NCBI GenBank assembly: GCA_963642455.1
Contig: CAVIGM010000005.1
Span: 1-53,176 of the forward strand
DNA: 53,176 nt
Source of the DNA: Crickella sp963642455
GTDB lineage: Bacteria; Bacillota; Clostridia; Peptostreptococcales; Anaerovoracaceae
Direction: 5' to 3'
Shown here: positions 17,135-25,341 of the stretch, one piece after another
Layout of the letters: each line of letters opens with the position of its first letter
How positions within the stretch are numbered: position 1 is the stretch's first letter
Program-made: the position numbers and the translations under genes
Notes under the pieces: model-generated
What the model was told of the DNA's origin: nothing
The model's input: only the letters and a program-made list of their open reading frames with translations
Database searches by the model: none

Positions 17135-18361
17135 ATGAGAACTGTATATTTTGATAAAGACATCCCTCGCGTGCTGGCGACTAAGGGGATTGTAATGGCT
17201 GGCAAGAAGGTTAAGAAGGCGAACGAACTTCTGTACAAGAATTTCAGCCCTGTTAAGTTCGAGACGGGAATTCCTGATCCTGCTCTTCCTGCAGATAACT
17301 GGGTAAGAGTTAAGAATATTGCCTGCGGCCTTTGCGGAACGGATGTATCCTTCTTCAAGGCTACAACGGGAACGAAGTCAGCGCTTGAGCCAATTCCAGC
17401 AAGCAAGAAGACCTTCCTCGGACACGAGAATGTAGGCGTTGTTGTGGAAGTGGGCTCGGCTGTTACGGATTTCAAACTCGGTGACAGGGTAGGAATCAGA
17501 GCCTATATGGCTGGTTGCGACACCAAGGATCTTCCTCGCTGCAAATACTGCGAAGAGGGAAATTACAATCTTTGCCTCAATTACGGAGCAAAGCCAAGAT
17601 TCGATCTTCCTTGGACAGGCGCAGGCTGGGGCGATCAGTTCATCGCACCACAGCAGCAGCTATACAAAATCATGGACGAAATTAACGACGAGGACGCTTG
17701 CATGATAGAGCCATCTTGCGTATCTGTTCATGCGGTACTTCGTGACAAGCCTAAGGCAGGAGAGAAGATTCTGGTTATGGGCTGCGGAACAATCGGTCTT
17801 GGAATTGTTCAGGCTATCAAGATTGTTCAGCCTGATTCGGAAGTATGGATCATGGAAAGAGTTCAGTCTAAGATTGATTTCGCAATGAAGCTCGGTGCAG
17901 ACCATGTGCTCAAAGGCGATCCGCTTAAGGCTGCAAGCGCTGCAACTGGCGGAAGCGAAGTCTATAAGGGAATGAGCGATAAGAACCGCTATTTCTTTGG
18001 AGGCTTCGACAGGGTATATGACTGCATAGGCGGAGACTGGGCCAACACTACAGGCTGCAGACTTCTTGCACCTCGCGGAATTCTGATGAAGGTTGGACAT
18101 CATATGTGCCCAATCAATTATGACGAGACTCCAGTATGGTGGCAGGAGCTTACCCTTATCGGTATTGACGCACATGGAATCGAAGAATGGGAAGGCCGCA
18201 CAATGTATACCTTCGATCTCGTTCAGGAGTGGATGAGAGACGGCAAATACAAGGTTGACGGCTTCGTAACACATCACTTCCCACTCGAGCAGTACAAGGA
18301 AGCTCTCGAACTTGCAATCAAGAACCCACCTGATGTAGTCAAGATTGTAATCGACTGCTAA
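17135..18361 (+). CDS. Zinc-dependent medium-chain alcohol dehydrogenase
   Basis: NAD(P)-dependent oxidoreductase of the MDR family (408 aa). Catalytic zinc ligands are in CGLCGTD and GHENVG. The structural zinc loop has its cysteines in CDTKDLPRCKYCEEGNYNLC. The Rossmann motif is VMGCGTIGLGIVQ. The N-terminal ~40 residues (MRTVYFDKDIPR...) are longer than in standard ADH, and the zinc loop is stretched. The substrate cannot be read from the sequence; polyols or sugar derivatives are plausible given the transketolase genes upstream. The ribosome-binding site is AAAGGAA, 10 bp before the ATG. A terminator follows. Confidence 0.88.
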   Translation: MRTVYFDKDIPRVLATKGIVMAGKKVKKANELLYKNFSPVKFETGIPDPALPADNWVRVKNIACGLCGTDVSFFKATTGTKSALEPIPASKKTFLGHENVGVVVEVGSAVTDFKLGDRVGIRAYMAGCDTKDLPRCKYCEEGNYNLCLNYGAKPRFDLPWTGAGWGDQFIAPQQQLYKIMDEINDEDACMIEPSCVSVHAVLRDKPKAGEKILVMGCGTIGLGIVQAIKIVQPDSEVWIMERVQSKIDFAMKLGADHVLKGDPLKAASAATGGSEVYKGMSDKNRYFFGGFDRVYDCIGGDWANTTGCRLLAPRGILMKVGHHMCPINYDETPVWWQELTLIGIDAHGIEEWEGRTMYTFDLVQEWMRDGKYKVDGFVTHHFPLEQYKEALELAIKNPPDVVKIVIDC

Positions 18362-18432
18362 GCCGTGTGATGTTTGACAGGCAGATGCCTGACGGGCTGG
18401 TGCTTGTCAGGCTCAAATAAAGCACATATAGA

Positions 18433-18468
18433 AAAGGGCTTGACCGATAAGGTCAGGCCCTTTGTTTT
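18433..18468. terminator. Bidirectional terminator after the alcohol dehydrogenase
   Basis: A 13-bp stem with one G-T pair (18433-18445 with 18451-18463), loop GATAA, then TTTGTTTT on the plus side and a TTTT run on the minus side. It separates the dehydrogenase from the convergent nucleotidyltransferase gene. Confidence 0.9.
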
Positions 18469-18486
18469 GCATTAGTTATATAAAAT

Positions 18487-19404
18487 TTAGAAAAGCTCCA
18501 TTGGGTATTTGCCTGTCGCCTTGAGCTCTGCGAATTTAGCAACGACATCAGGCTTGTCTTCCTTATATGTTACGCCGAACCATTTATCAGCGGAAGTAAG
18601 AACTTCGTAGGAACAGCTACCCTCTGCAATCTGCTTGTTGATAGGGCTCTGAATATAATATTCGCCCTTCATAGGATTGTTCTCAATGATGTCGCCGAGA
18701 GCCTGCTTGAAGCCGTCTTCAAGAACCTGCATATATTCTGCGGCAAAACCCCAGAGGTTCATCGATACAGGAGCGTCGCTTGGAATTACGAGCTTGCTTC
18801 CGTCAGGAAGTGTATCTGTAATCTGTCCTTCGTATTCGCCTTCCTTCTCCTTGCCGACTTTGAGATGCTCTACGATGTCAAGAAGCTTGCCATCCTTTGA
18901 TGAGCAAATTCCACGAGATACTGTACCATTCTCGGACAGGGTGTTCTCAATCTGGAAGCCTACCATGCAATTGTGAGCTGCATCAGCCTTGCTTGTAAGG
19001 AAATTATAGATTTTCTCGAAGCCTTCTTTGCCATAATAGTCGTCTGCATTTATTACTGCAAAAGGCGCGTCTATGAATTTGCTTGCGGAAAGAACGGCAT
19101 GGCCTGTTCCCCAAGGCTTAGTGCGGCCGTCAGGAACGCTGAAGCCCTCTGGAAGATCGTTGATGTCCTGGAAAGCATAATATGTCTCGTAGACCTTGCC
19201 CGCACCTTTCTCGATATGCTCGCGGAAAATTTCCTCGAAGTCATGCTTGATGATGAAGCAAACTCTTCTGAAACCTGCCTGATAAGCATCGTAGAGGGAA
19301 AAGTCCATGATGATGTCGCCCTGCTCGGTAATTTGGTCAAGCTGCTTGTTTCCGCCGTATCTGCTGCCCATGCCGGCTGCCATTATTACAAGAATTGGTT
19401 CCAT
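18487..19404 (-). CDS. Sugar-phosphate nucleotidyltransferase family protein
   Basis: NTP_transferase fold protein (305 aa from this start). The N-terminal signature is VIMAAGMGSRYGGNKQLD, a variant of the GxGxRxxPxTK nucleotide-binding loop. NADDYYG holds the metal-binding Asp, and TKPWGTGHAVL is the typical base/phosphate segment. The likely reaction is NTP + sugar-1-phosphate or similar to NDP-sugar, but the substrate is not visible. The ATG at 19404 shares one base with the gltX stop (TAATG) and has AGAGAGG before it. A GTG three codons upstream lies inside that site and is less likely. Second gene of the gltX operon. Confidence 0.88.
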   Translation of the reverse strand: MEPILVIMAAGMGSRYGGNKQLDQITEQGDIIMDFSLYDAYQAGFRRVCFIIKHDFEEIFREHIEKGAGKVYETYYAFQDINDLPEGFSVPDGRTKPWGTGHAVLSASKFIDAPFAVINADDYYGKEGFEKIYNFLTSKADAAHNCMVGFQIENTLSENGTVSRGICSSKDGKLLDIVEHLKVGKEKEGEYEGQITDTLPDGSKLVIPSDAPVSMNLWGFAAEYMQVLEDGFKQALGDIIENNPMKGEYYIQSPINKQIAEGSCSYEVLTSADKWFGVTYKEDKPDVVAKFAELKATGKYPMELF

Positions 19405-21071
19405 TATATACACCTCTCTATTCTTTCTCTAACTATATCCTCGCCCATAATCTGCTGTATTGTCCATACATCAGGAGACTGAGCTCTGCCAACGATAGCG
19501 ATTCTAATCACTGAGCTTACATGCCCGACATGACCCTTGTAGTCGTCCGGATTCTTCTTGAAATCCTTAGGCTTAGCCGCATAGCCAAGCTCAACCGCCA
19601 TATCCCTTATCTTTGCGAACCACTGCTCGTTATCGTCTTGGTGGTCATAGCTCTCGAGATATTTCTGCAAAATAAGCTTCGCATCGGCCGCAGCCTCGGC
19701 AGGATATTCGTCGACGATTTCGAAGGCCTCGTCAAAGAAGTATGCGATATAATCCATTATCTGCCTTGCGTATACAAGGTCGGCTCTTGGCCTTGCGTCG
19801 TGTCTTCCTATATCAAGAATTTGCTCGAGCTTAGCCATGTCCTTGAATACATAAGAATATTCAGGCGCAAATTCCTCGCTCCAAGACTTGAGGAAGCCCG
19901 CGATTTCCGAAGCTGGAAGGTGAAGCAGAGTGCTCTTGCTTACATCGTTGAGCTTGTCAAGGTCGAACAAGGCTCCCGAAGAGGACATTTTCTCTGTTGT
20001 AAAATCAAATTCCTCAATGTCTGCATCAGGATTGGCCTCTCGCCATTCCTCGAAATTAGAGTTAAGTACGGTCATAAGATACTCTCTAACCGCTGCAGGA
20101 TGATAGCCCTGATTTCTGTAATAATCCAAAGACAACTCTGGGTCCTTGCGCTTACTGAGCTTGCGCTTATTGCCTGTCTCGTCGATTTTCATAAGTACAG
20201 ATGTATGGCAATATATAGGAAGCTCGAAGCCCAGATAGTCAAATAACTCGATATGAATCGGAAGGGAAGGAAGCCACTCCTCGCCTCTTACAACATGCGT
20301 GGTTCTCATGAGATGATCGTCAATTGCATGCGCGAAGTGATAAGTAGGAATTCCCGTGGTCTTTATAATTACTATATCCTGGAAATTCTCAGGCACCTGA
20401 AGCTCGCCGCGAATAGCGTCAACTACGGTATTTCTCTTGATGTCCTCGCCAAGCGCGTTAGGTGTTCCGGAAGACTTAAGTCTTATTACAAAAGGCTCGC
20501 CGGCATTAAGCTTCGCAAGAACCTCGGCCTCAACAGCAGGGTCCTTATCCCATTCCCTGTATTTCGAGCGGCCGGCGTAAATCCCAGGAGCAAGCTTAAG
20601 CTTCTCTTCCTCTTCTCTTATCGCCGTAATCTCGTCCTCGCTAAGGAAGCAAGGATAAGCCTTTCCCTCCGCAATCAACTTCTTAGCATAGCAGCGATAG
20701 ATTTCGCCTCTGTGGCTCTGCGTATAGTCGCCATAGTCACCAATATCTCCGCCTGCGGTCACTCCCTCGTCGAATTTAATTCCAAAGAAGGAAAGTGACG
20801 AGATGATTGTCTCGACTGCATTCTCAACGAAACGCTTGTCGTCAGTATCCTCTATACGAAGATAGAAAACTCCGTCGCTCTGATGTGCGAGACGCTCATC
20901 GACGAAGGCACCGTACAGATTCCCAAGGTGGATGAAGCCCGTTGGACTTGGTCCAAGCCTTGTAACTTTAGCACCTTCAGGAAGCTCCCTTGCCGGATAC
21001 ATCGCCTCGTAGTCCTCGGCCGTCTTTGTAATATCCGGATAAATGAGCTGGCTCAACTCCAAATTAGTCAT
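19404..21071 (-). CDS. gltX: Glutamyl-tRNA synthetase
   Basis: Charges tRNA-Glu with glutamate (class I, 555 aa). The HIGH-type motif is PSPTGFIHLGNL (HLGN at 48-51). The KMSKS-type motif is KLSKR (304-308). YLRIEDTDDKRFVENA is the family's glutamate/ATP pocket region. It has ~35 residues before the catalytic core, longer than the common form. Ribosome-binding site TTGAGGAG. Because a GlnRS gene is also present at 47.6 kb, this enzyme need not misacylate tRNA-Gln. It starts a two-gene operon, with a ~110-nt leader in which no T-box motif was found. Confidence 0.96.
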   Translation of the reverse strand: MTNLELSQLIYPDITKTAEDYEAMYPARELPEGAKVTRLGPSPTGFIHLGNLYGAFVDERLAHQSDGVFYLRIEDTDDKRFVENAVETIISSLSFFGIKFDEGVTAGGDIGDYGDYTQSHRGEIYRCYAKKLIAEGKAYPCFLSEDEITAIREEEEKLKLAPGIYAGRSKYREWDKDPAVEAEVLAKLNAGEPFVIRLKSSGTPNALGEDIKRNTVVDAIRGELQVPENFQDIVIIKTTGIPTYHFAHAIDDHLMRTTHVVRGEEWLPSLPIHIELFDYLGFELPIYCHTSVLMKIDETGNKRKLSKRKDPELSLDYYRNQGYHPAAVREYLMTVLNSNFEEWREANPDADIEEFDFTTEKMSSSGALFDLDKLNDVSKSTLLHLPASEIAGFLKSWSEEFAPEYSYVFKDMAKLEQILDIGRHDARPRADLVYARQIMDYIAYFFDEAFEIVDEYPAEAAADAKLILQKYLESYDHQDDNEQWFAKIRDMAVELGYAAKPKDFKKNPDDYKGHVGHVSSVIRIAIVGRAQSPDVWTIQQIMGEDIVRERIERCI

Positions 21072-21180
21072 ATTCTACTCCTCAATTTCTTGAACTTAGT
21101 TGGGCTTCAGAAATCTTGTTCAATTTCAGCTGGTCTTAGCCAATAATAGCCAATCCCATGGCGTTCGCCCAAGCCCTCTA

Positions 21181-21209
21181 ATTATACACTTAAGGAAATT
21201 ATATTGCAA
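21181..21209 (-). promoter_or_regulatory. Promoter of the gltX operon
   Basis: On the minus strand, TTGCAA (21209-21204), a 17-bp spacer and a perfect TATAAT (21186-21181). It lies about 110 bp before the gltX ATG. Confidence 0.65.
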
Positions 21210-21225
21210 TTTTACCAAGCTTTAA

Positions 21226-21255
21226 GTGACTATCTGCGCCCGCTTATGTTATAAT
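21226..21255 (+). promoter_or_regulatory. Promoter of the tmk gene cluster
   Basis: GTGACT (21226-21231), an 18-bp spacer and an extended -10 TGT-TATAAT (21247-21255). It is 45 bp before the small membrane-peptide gene and divergent from the gltX promoter. Confidence 0.6.
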
Positions 21256-21299
21256 AACTTCGTATGACAAAATGGATAGGAATGCATAGGAGGAGCACA

Positions 21300-21422
21300 A
21301 TGGTAGTAATTAAATATTTATTCGTTGCTCTTCTCGTTTTGCCAATAGCGTTGGTGTGCTTAATGCTTATCAGAGCCTGTGCTGGGGATGTTGAAGATTC
21401 AAGGCGCAACAAGAATAAATAA
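21300..21422 (+). CDS. Small membrane peptide (40 aa)
   Basis: The ATG is preceded by AGGAGGAGCACA, a strong ribosome-binding site. The product MVVIKYLFVALLVLPIALVC... has one hydrophobic helix (about residues 3-25), then a charged tail (DVEDSRRNKNK). This suggests a single-pass membrane peptide. It is the first gene after the promoter and 77 bp before tmk, so it is probably co-transcribed. No homolog is recognised. Confidence 0.65.
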   Translation: MVVIKYLFVALLVLPIALVCLMLIRACAGDVEDSRRNKNK

Positions 21423-21499
21423 CAATAGATAACAACCAGAATATATAAGAGAAAACGAGAATAAGGGAAATAAAGAAAAATAGAAAAAAGGGAAAGCAA

Positions 21500-22126
21500 A
21501 TGACTAAAGGCCTCTTTATCTCAGTCGAAGGCTCTGACGGTTCGGGCAAGTCGACGCAGCTTGAGAACATAAAGAAATATTACGAGAACAAGGGCGTGAC
21601 GATTCTTGCAACAAGAGAACCGGGCGGTACCAAGATTAGCGAGAAGCTTAGAACCATACTCCTCGACAAAGCGAATACCGAGATGTCTCCTGTCACGGAG
21701 ATGATGATATATGCAGCGTCAAGAGCGCAGCTTGTGGAAGAGGTAATTAAGCCGGCTCTCGAAAGAGGAGAGGTAGTAATCTGCGATAGATTCATAGACA
21801 GCTCCATTGCATATCAAGGATACGGAAGAGGACTTGGAGATATGGTCGAGAGCGTCAATCTCTATGCGGTTGGAGGCGTTATGCCGGATCTTACGATTTT
21901 CCTTGACCTTGACCCCGAGCTCGGAAGACAGCGCGTCAAGAGCAGATACGGACAAGAGCAAATGGATAGGCTCGAACAGGAGAAGATGGATTTCCACTAT
22001 AGAGTCTATGAAGGATATAAGGCACTTGCAAAGGCATACCCAGACAGAATAGTAAGCATAGATGCAAGTCGCTCGATAGAGGAGATGAGGGATGATATTT
22101 ACGCCAAGCTTGATAAGCTCAAGTAA
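21500..22126 (+). CDS. tmk: Thymidylate kinase
   Basis: Phosphorylates dTMP to dTDP with ATP (208 aa, standard size). The P-loop is EGSDGSGKST, the DR(F/W) motif is ICDRFIDSS, and the LID region follows KSRYGQEQMDRLE. TREPGGT is the conserved dTMP-site motif. The upstream spacer is very A-rich with AAAGGGAAAG as ribosome-binding site. Its 3' end overlaps holB by 35 bp. Linkage to DNA polymerase III delta' is typical of Bacillota. Confidence 0.96.
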   Translation: MTKGLFISVEGSDGSGKSTQLENIKKYYENKGVTILATREPGGTKISEKLRTILLDKANTEMSPVTEMMIYAASRAQLVEEVIKPALERGEVVICDRFIDSSIAYQGYGRGLGDMVESVNLYAVGGVMPDLTIFLDLDPELGRQRVKSRYGQEQMDRLEQEKMDFHYRVYEGYKALAKAYPDRIVSIDASRSIEEMRDDIYAKLDKLK

Positions 22127-22793
22127 TGCACATTCTTGGATTATTGAAGGCCCCAAAGGCGAGATGCGAGAAGCCTTCGTAAGTGACATGGTACATCACT
22201 TCGCCGCCAATCAGCTTGATATAGTCTATATGGATAAGACTGCGAACAAAGGCGGTTATTGCAGGGAAGATGTGATAGCTTTCATTCAAAGAATGCACAT
22301 GGGATCCTTCGGACCTCATCTTGTAGGCGTAATTGACGAAGCCGACATTCTTTCCGAGATACTTCAGAACAAGCTTCTTAAGACTCTCGAAGAACCCGAA
22401 GCTGGCGTGATAATCCTACTTGCCTGCACCAACTCCGAGAACCTTTTACATACGGTAAGGTCAAGATGCGTGAAGCTGAGAATTGAGGATGCCAAGGCAG
22501 GGCAGCTTGAAGGCGAACATGCGGCAGGACCTGAGATTAACACAGCGGATTTCGATACGGATTATTTCTATGCATACAGAAATGCCGTGGATAAGAAGAT
22601 ACAATCGCGTGAGGCTGCGATAGCGCTATTGAACGCAATGGAAGATGACTACAGGGCGGCCATGCTCTCGGAGGAGCAAGCGCTTGCTTATGCGGCTGGT
22701 ATCGAGCTGATTGAGAAGACAAGAAGAGATATTTATAAAGGAATGAAATTCGACAAGGCACTCAAGAGACTCTATCTTGAGCTTGGCCGGTAG
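22092..22793 (+). CDS. holB: DNA polymerase III delta' subunit, short form
   Basis: Clamp-loader component. HSWIIEGPKGEMREAF is the region of the P-loop, degenerate as expected for the non-hydrolysing delta' subunit. VGVIDEADILSEILQNKLLKTLEEP and the SRC motif (VRSRCVKL) are diagnostic of the DnaX/HolB AAA+ family. At 233 aa it is about 100 residues shorter than usual. The N-terminal lead-in is clipped and most of the collar domain is missing or reduced. GGAG lies 7 bp before this ATG, which is inside tmk. Identification rests on motifs plus the tmk-ricT context. Confidence 0.85.
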   Translation: MIFTPSLISSSNAHSWIIEGPKGEMREAFVSDMVHHFAANQLDIVYMDKTANKGGYCREDVIAFIQRMHMGSFGPHLVGVIDEADILSEILQNKLLKTLEEPEAGVIILLACTNSENLLHTVRSRCVKLRIEDAKAGQLEGEHAAGPEINTADFDTDYFYAYRNAVDKKIQSREAAIALLNAMEDDYRAAMLSEEQALAYAAGIELIEKTRRDIYKGMKFDKALKRLYLELGR

Positions 22794-22808
22794 CGAATAG
22801 GAGGATTT

Positions 22809-23723
22809 ATGACAGAGATTGTTGGAATAGGCTTTGCAAAATCAGGAAAAATATATTATTTCGATCCCGCAGGAGAGGCTTTTGAGCAGGGCGATATGGT
22901 CATCGTAGAGACTGCAAGAGGCCTCGAGCTTGGGCATGTCCTGATTGCAAATAGCATGGTGGAGGAAGAGGAACTTGTCGCACCGCTTAAGCCTGTAACA
23001 AGAAAAGCAACGGACAAGGATCTTGCAACTTACAAGGAGAACCTTGCCAAGAGAGACGACGCGATGAAAGTCTGCGCAGAGAAGATAGCCAAGCACGGCC
23101 TGGATATGAAGCTTATCGACGCCGAGTATATGATAGATAATTCCAAGCTTGTTTTCTATTTCTCGGCAGATGGAAGAATCGATTTTCGAGAGCTTGCGAA
23201 GGACCTCGCATCATATTTCAGAATCAGAATTGAACTTAGGCAAATTGGCGTCAGAGATGAGGCCAAGATGCTCGGAGGAATAGGAATTTGCGGAAGACCG
23301 CTTTGCTGCAACAAGTGGCTAAGCGATTTTCAGACCGTATCCATCAAGATGGCTAAGCAGCAGAACCTTTCTTTGAACCCAAGCAAGATTTCGGGAACCT
23401 GCGGAAGACTTATGTGCTGCCTCAATTTCGAGAATGCCACATACAAGGAAATGCGCAAGGGAATGCCTAACGACAACGAGAGGGTTATGACGCCGGACGG
23501 ACTTGCGAAGGTCATTAAGGTTGACTACTTCAACGGCAAGGTAATTACAAGAGCCATTACGGTTGATGAATCAAACGGAGAAGAGCATTTCGCGCAGGAA
23601 CTTGGCACCTATTCAAAGGAAGAGATTAAGCGCATCAATAAGAACAATAATAATCAGTCTGACGGTGAGGAGCTGGATGAGGCGACAGCAAAAGAACTTG
23701 CCCGTCTCAGCAAGGAATGGTAG
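22809..23723 (+). CDS. ricT: RicT (YaaT) PSP1-domain protein
   Basis: Member of the RicA/RicF/RicT complex that acts with RNase Y on mRNA processing and, in Bacillus, affects biofilm, competence and sporulation. The conserved PSP1 region has the paired cysteine motifs GICGRPLCCNKW (C161, C166, C167) and GTCGRLMCCLNFE (C198, C203, C204), which bind an Fe-S cluster in this family. Its 304 aa length includes a polar Asn/Glu tail. GGAGG precedes the ATG, 15 bp after holB. Its end overlaps trmN6 by 7 bp. Confidence 0.95.
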   Translation: MTEIVGIGFAKSGKIYYFDPAGEAFEQGDMVIVETARGLELGHVLIANSMVEEEELVAPLKPVTRKATDKDLATYKENLAKRDDAMKVCAEKIAKHGLDMKLIDAEYMIDNSKLVFYFSADGRIDFRELAKDLASYFRIRIELRQIGVRDEAKMLGGIGICGRPLCCNKWLSDFQTVSIKMAKQQNLSLNPSKISGTCGRLMCCLNFENATYKEMRKGMPNDNERVMTPDGLAKVIKVDYFNGKVITRAITVDESNGEEHFAQELGTYSKEEIKRINKNNNNQSDGEELDEATAKELARLSKEW

Positions 23724-24526
23724 GCCAAGAGGAACGTGCCTGCGATACAGGCTTCGGTGAAATCAAAGTAATACAAAGGCCAGGTCTTGGATATGGAGTC
23801 GATGCCGTACTGCTTGCGGCTTTTGCGGCAGGAGAAACAGGAGCTAAGGCTATATCGGAGGGTGCCGAGCTTGCGGACCTTGGTACAGGAAACGGCATTG
23901 TCGCCATGGTCATAGCTCACAAAATTCCGCATACAAGGATATGCGGCTTCGAGATTCGAGACGATGCCTGCGATAGAGCAAGAAGATCGGTAGAGATAAG
24001 CGGGCTTGCCGAGCGAATCACAATAGAGCAGATCGATGTTGCAGATATTGCAGCCGACACGACAGCGACTTTTGACGAAGAAGCTGCGGCGAAGAAGACC
24101 GCGAAGCCTTTTGCGAAACATTTTGCGAAATACGACGCAGTTGTCAGCAACCCACCGTACTTCAAGAAGAACTCAGCAATTCCAAGCTCGACAAGCGACA
24201 AATACATCGCAAGACACGAGACAAGCGCAGAGCTTAAGGATTTTCTCAAGGCCGCTGCAAGACTTCTCAAAGACGACGGAAGCCTCTATATGGTTCATAG
24301 GCCTGACAGAATGGTGGATGTCTTGTCGGAAATGAGAGCACTTGGGATTGAGCCCAAAGAGCTTCAACTTGTAACACCAAGACAAGGCGAAGCGGCAAAT
24401 ATTATGCTTGTTCACGGGATTAAGGGAGGTGGCGCAGAGCTCAAGCTTCTACCCGAGATACCCGTACATGATAAAGAACAAAATTACACAAATATTATTA
24501 ATCGTATCTATGAGAGGAGGATTTAG
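23717..24526 (+). CDS. tRNA1(Val) adenine-37 N6-methyltransferase family protein
   Basis: SAM-dependent N6-adenine methyltransferase of the TrmN6/YfiC/YabB type. SAM motif ADLGTGNG (53-60); catalytic NPPY at 145-148. The N-terminal segment (IQRPGLGYGVDAVLLAAF) matches the family signature for substrate entry. An insertion rich in Ala/Lys (about 113-138) between these motifs is unusual. It overlaps ricT by 7 bp, as expected for this neighbourhood in Bacillota, where yabB follows ricT. The exact tRNA target is inferred from the family only. Confidence 0.88.
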   Translation: MVGQEERACDTGFGEIKVIQRPGLGYGVDAVLLAAFAAGETGAKAISEGAELADLGTGNGIVAMVIAHKIPHTRICGFEIRDDACDRARRSVEISGLAERITIEQIDVADIAADTTATFDEEAAAKKTAKPFAKHFAKYDAVVSNPPYFKKNSAIPSSTSDKYIARHETSAELKDFLKAAARLLKDDGSLYMVHRPDRMVDVLSEMRALGIEPKELQLVTPRQGEAANIMLVHGIKGGGAELKLLPEIPVHDKEQNYTNIINRIYERRI

Positions 24527-24528
24527 TT

Positions 24529-24810
24529 ATGATTACAATTAGCACAGAGAGCGCACTGACATCAATTCTACTGGTGGTATCCATTGTTGCGGTCATTTTC
24601 CTTATCGTTGTTCTCGCAAGAGTTATCAAGATGCTCGATAAGGTGAACGATATGGTTGACGAGGGTATGTACACAGTACATGATGTTAAGAAGGTTGTAG
24701 GCGAGAAGCTCGGCGGAGTTAAAGAAAAGACTAGCAAAGTAAGCAACCTTGCACACAAGGGCGTAGACGACGCAAGAGCACTCATCAACAAGCTGCCATT
24801 CGTAAGATAA
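24529..24810 (+). CDS. Small single-pass membrane protein (93 aa)
   Basis: One N-terminal hydrophobic helix (about residues 11-32, ILLVVSIVAVIFLIVVLA) is followed by an amphipathic, Lys/Val-rich helix (VIKMLDKVNDMVDEGMY... VKEKTSKVSNLAHKG). The layout resembles DUF948-like proteins that anchor a helical rod to the membrane. GAGAGGAGG precedes the ATG, which follows the trmN6 stop directly. It is paired with the next gene, which has the same architecture. Confidence 0.8.
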   Translation: MITISTESALTSILLVVSIVAVIFLIVVLARVIKMLDKVNDMVDEGMYTVHDVKKVVGEKLGGVKEKTSKVSNLAHKGVDDARALINKLPFVR

Positions 24811-24834
24811 GATAGATATAGGAGAGGTGACATT

Positions 24835-25281
24835 ATGACTTTCACTACTAATCAGTTTCTGGTTGCAGGCTTGATCCTTGCACTGTTAGTCATGGCCGGA
24901 GCACTTGTAGCTATAGCTATCAGAGCAATTAAGCTTATGAAGAATGCAGAGGTCGCTGTCGGCGACACAAAGGGTCTCATTGGAGAGATTAAGGAAATCG
25001 CTGACAAGACAAAGGGTACAGTTGAGGCAAAGATGGATTCAATCAATTCAGTTGCCACAGGAGTAGCAGGAGGAATTGTCAGCGCAAGGCTGATTTCCAA
25101 GCTGCATATTTTCAAGAGACTCTCAGCTCGTCTTGACAGAAGAAATGCAAGACTTCTCGAGAAGGAAGCAAAGACGGTCAAGAAGGCAACAAGAAAGGTC
25201 GTTAAGGCTAACAAGAAGGCAAGAAAAGTTGCTAAGGCAGAGGCTAAGAGGGAAGCTCGTGCAGCTGCTAAGGCAAGATAG
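24835..25281 (+). CDS. Membrane protein with Lys/Ala-rich histone-like tail
   Basis: A 148-aa protein: an N-terminal hydrophobic helix (about 8-30), a helical segment with GLIGEIKEIADKTKGTVE as in the preceding protein, then from about 97 a strongly basic tail of Lys, Arg and Ala (VKKATRKVVKANKKARKV...). The tail resembles histone-H1-like or ribosome/DNA-binding tails and is predicted cytosolic. Ribosome-binding site GGAGAGGTG. It lies 24 bp after its shorter paralogue-like neighbour. Function unknown; tethering nucleic acid at the membrane is speculation. Confidence 0.8.
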   Translation: MTFTTNQFLVAGLILALLVMAGALVAIAIRAIKLMKNAEVAVGDTKGLIGEIKEIADKTKGTVEAKMDSINSVATGVAGGIVSARLISKLHIFKRLSARLDRRNARLLEKEAKTVKKATRKVVKANKKARKVAKAEAKREARAAAKAR

Positions 25282-25341
25282 TTCTGCGATAAGCAAGCAA
25301 CGAGAATAAATTTAAATTTTTTGCTGAGGAGGCAATGTTAA

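Noticed and set aside
16731..17475. Minus-strand frames across the repeat at 16.9 kb
   Set aside because: They run antisense through the SCP2-like and dehydrogenase genes and share only repeat-derived stretches with the frame at 52.4 kb.
21072..21229. T-box or other riboswitch before gltX
   Set aside because: No T-box consensus (TGGGTGGNACCRCG) or terminator/antiterminator pair was found in the ~110-nt leader.
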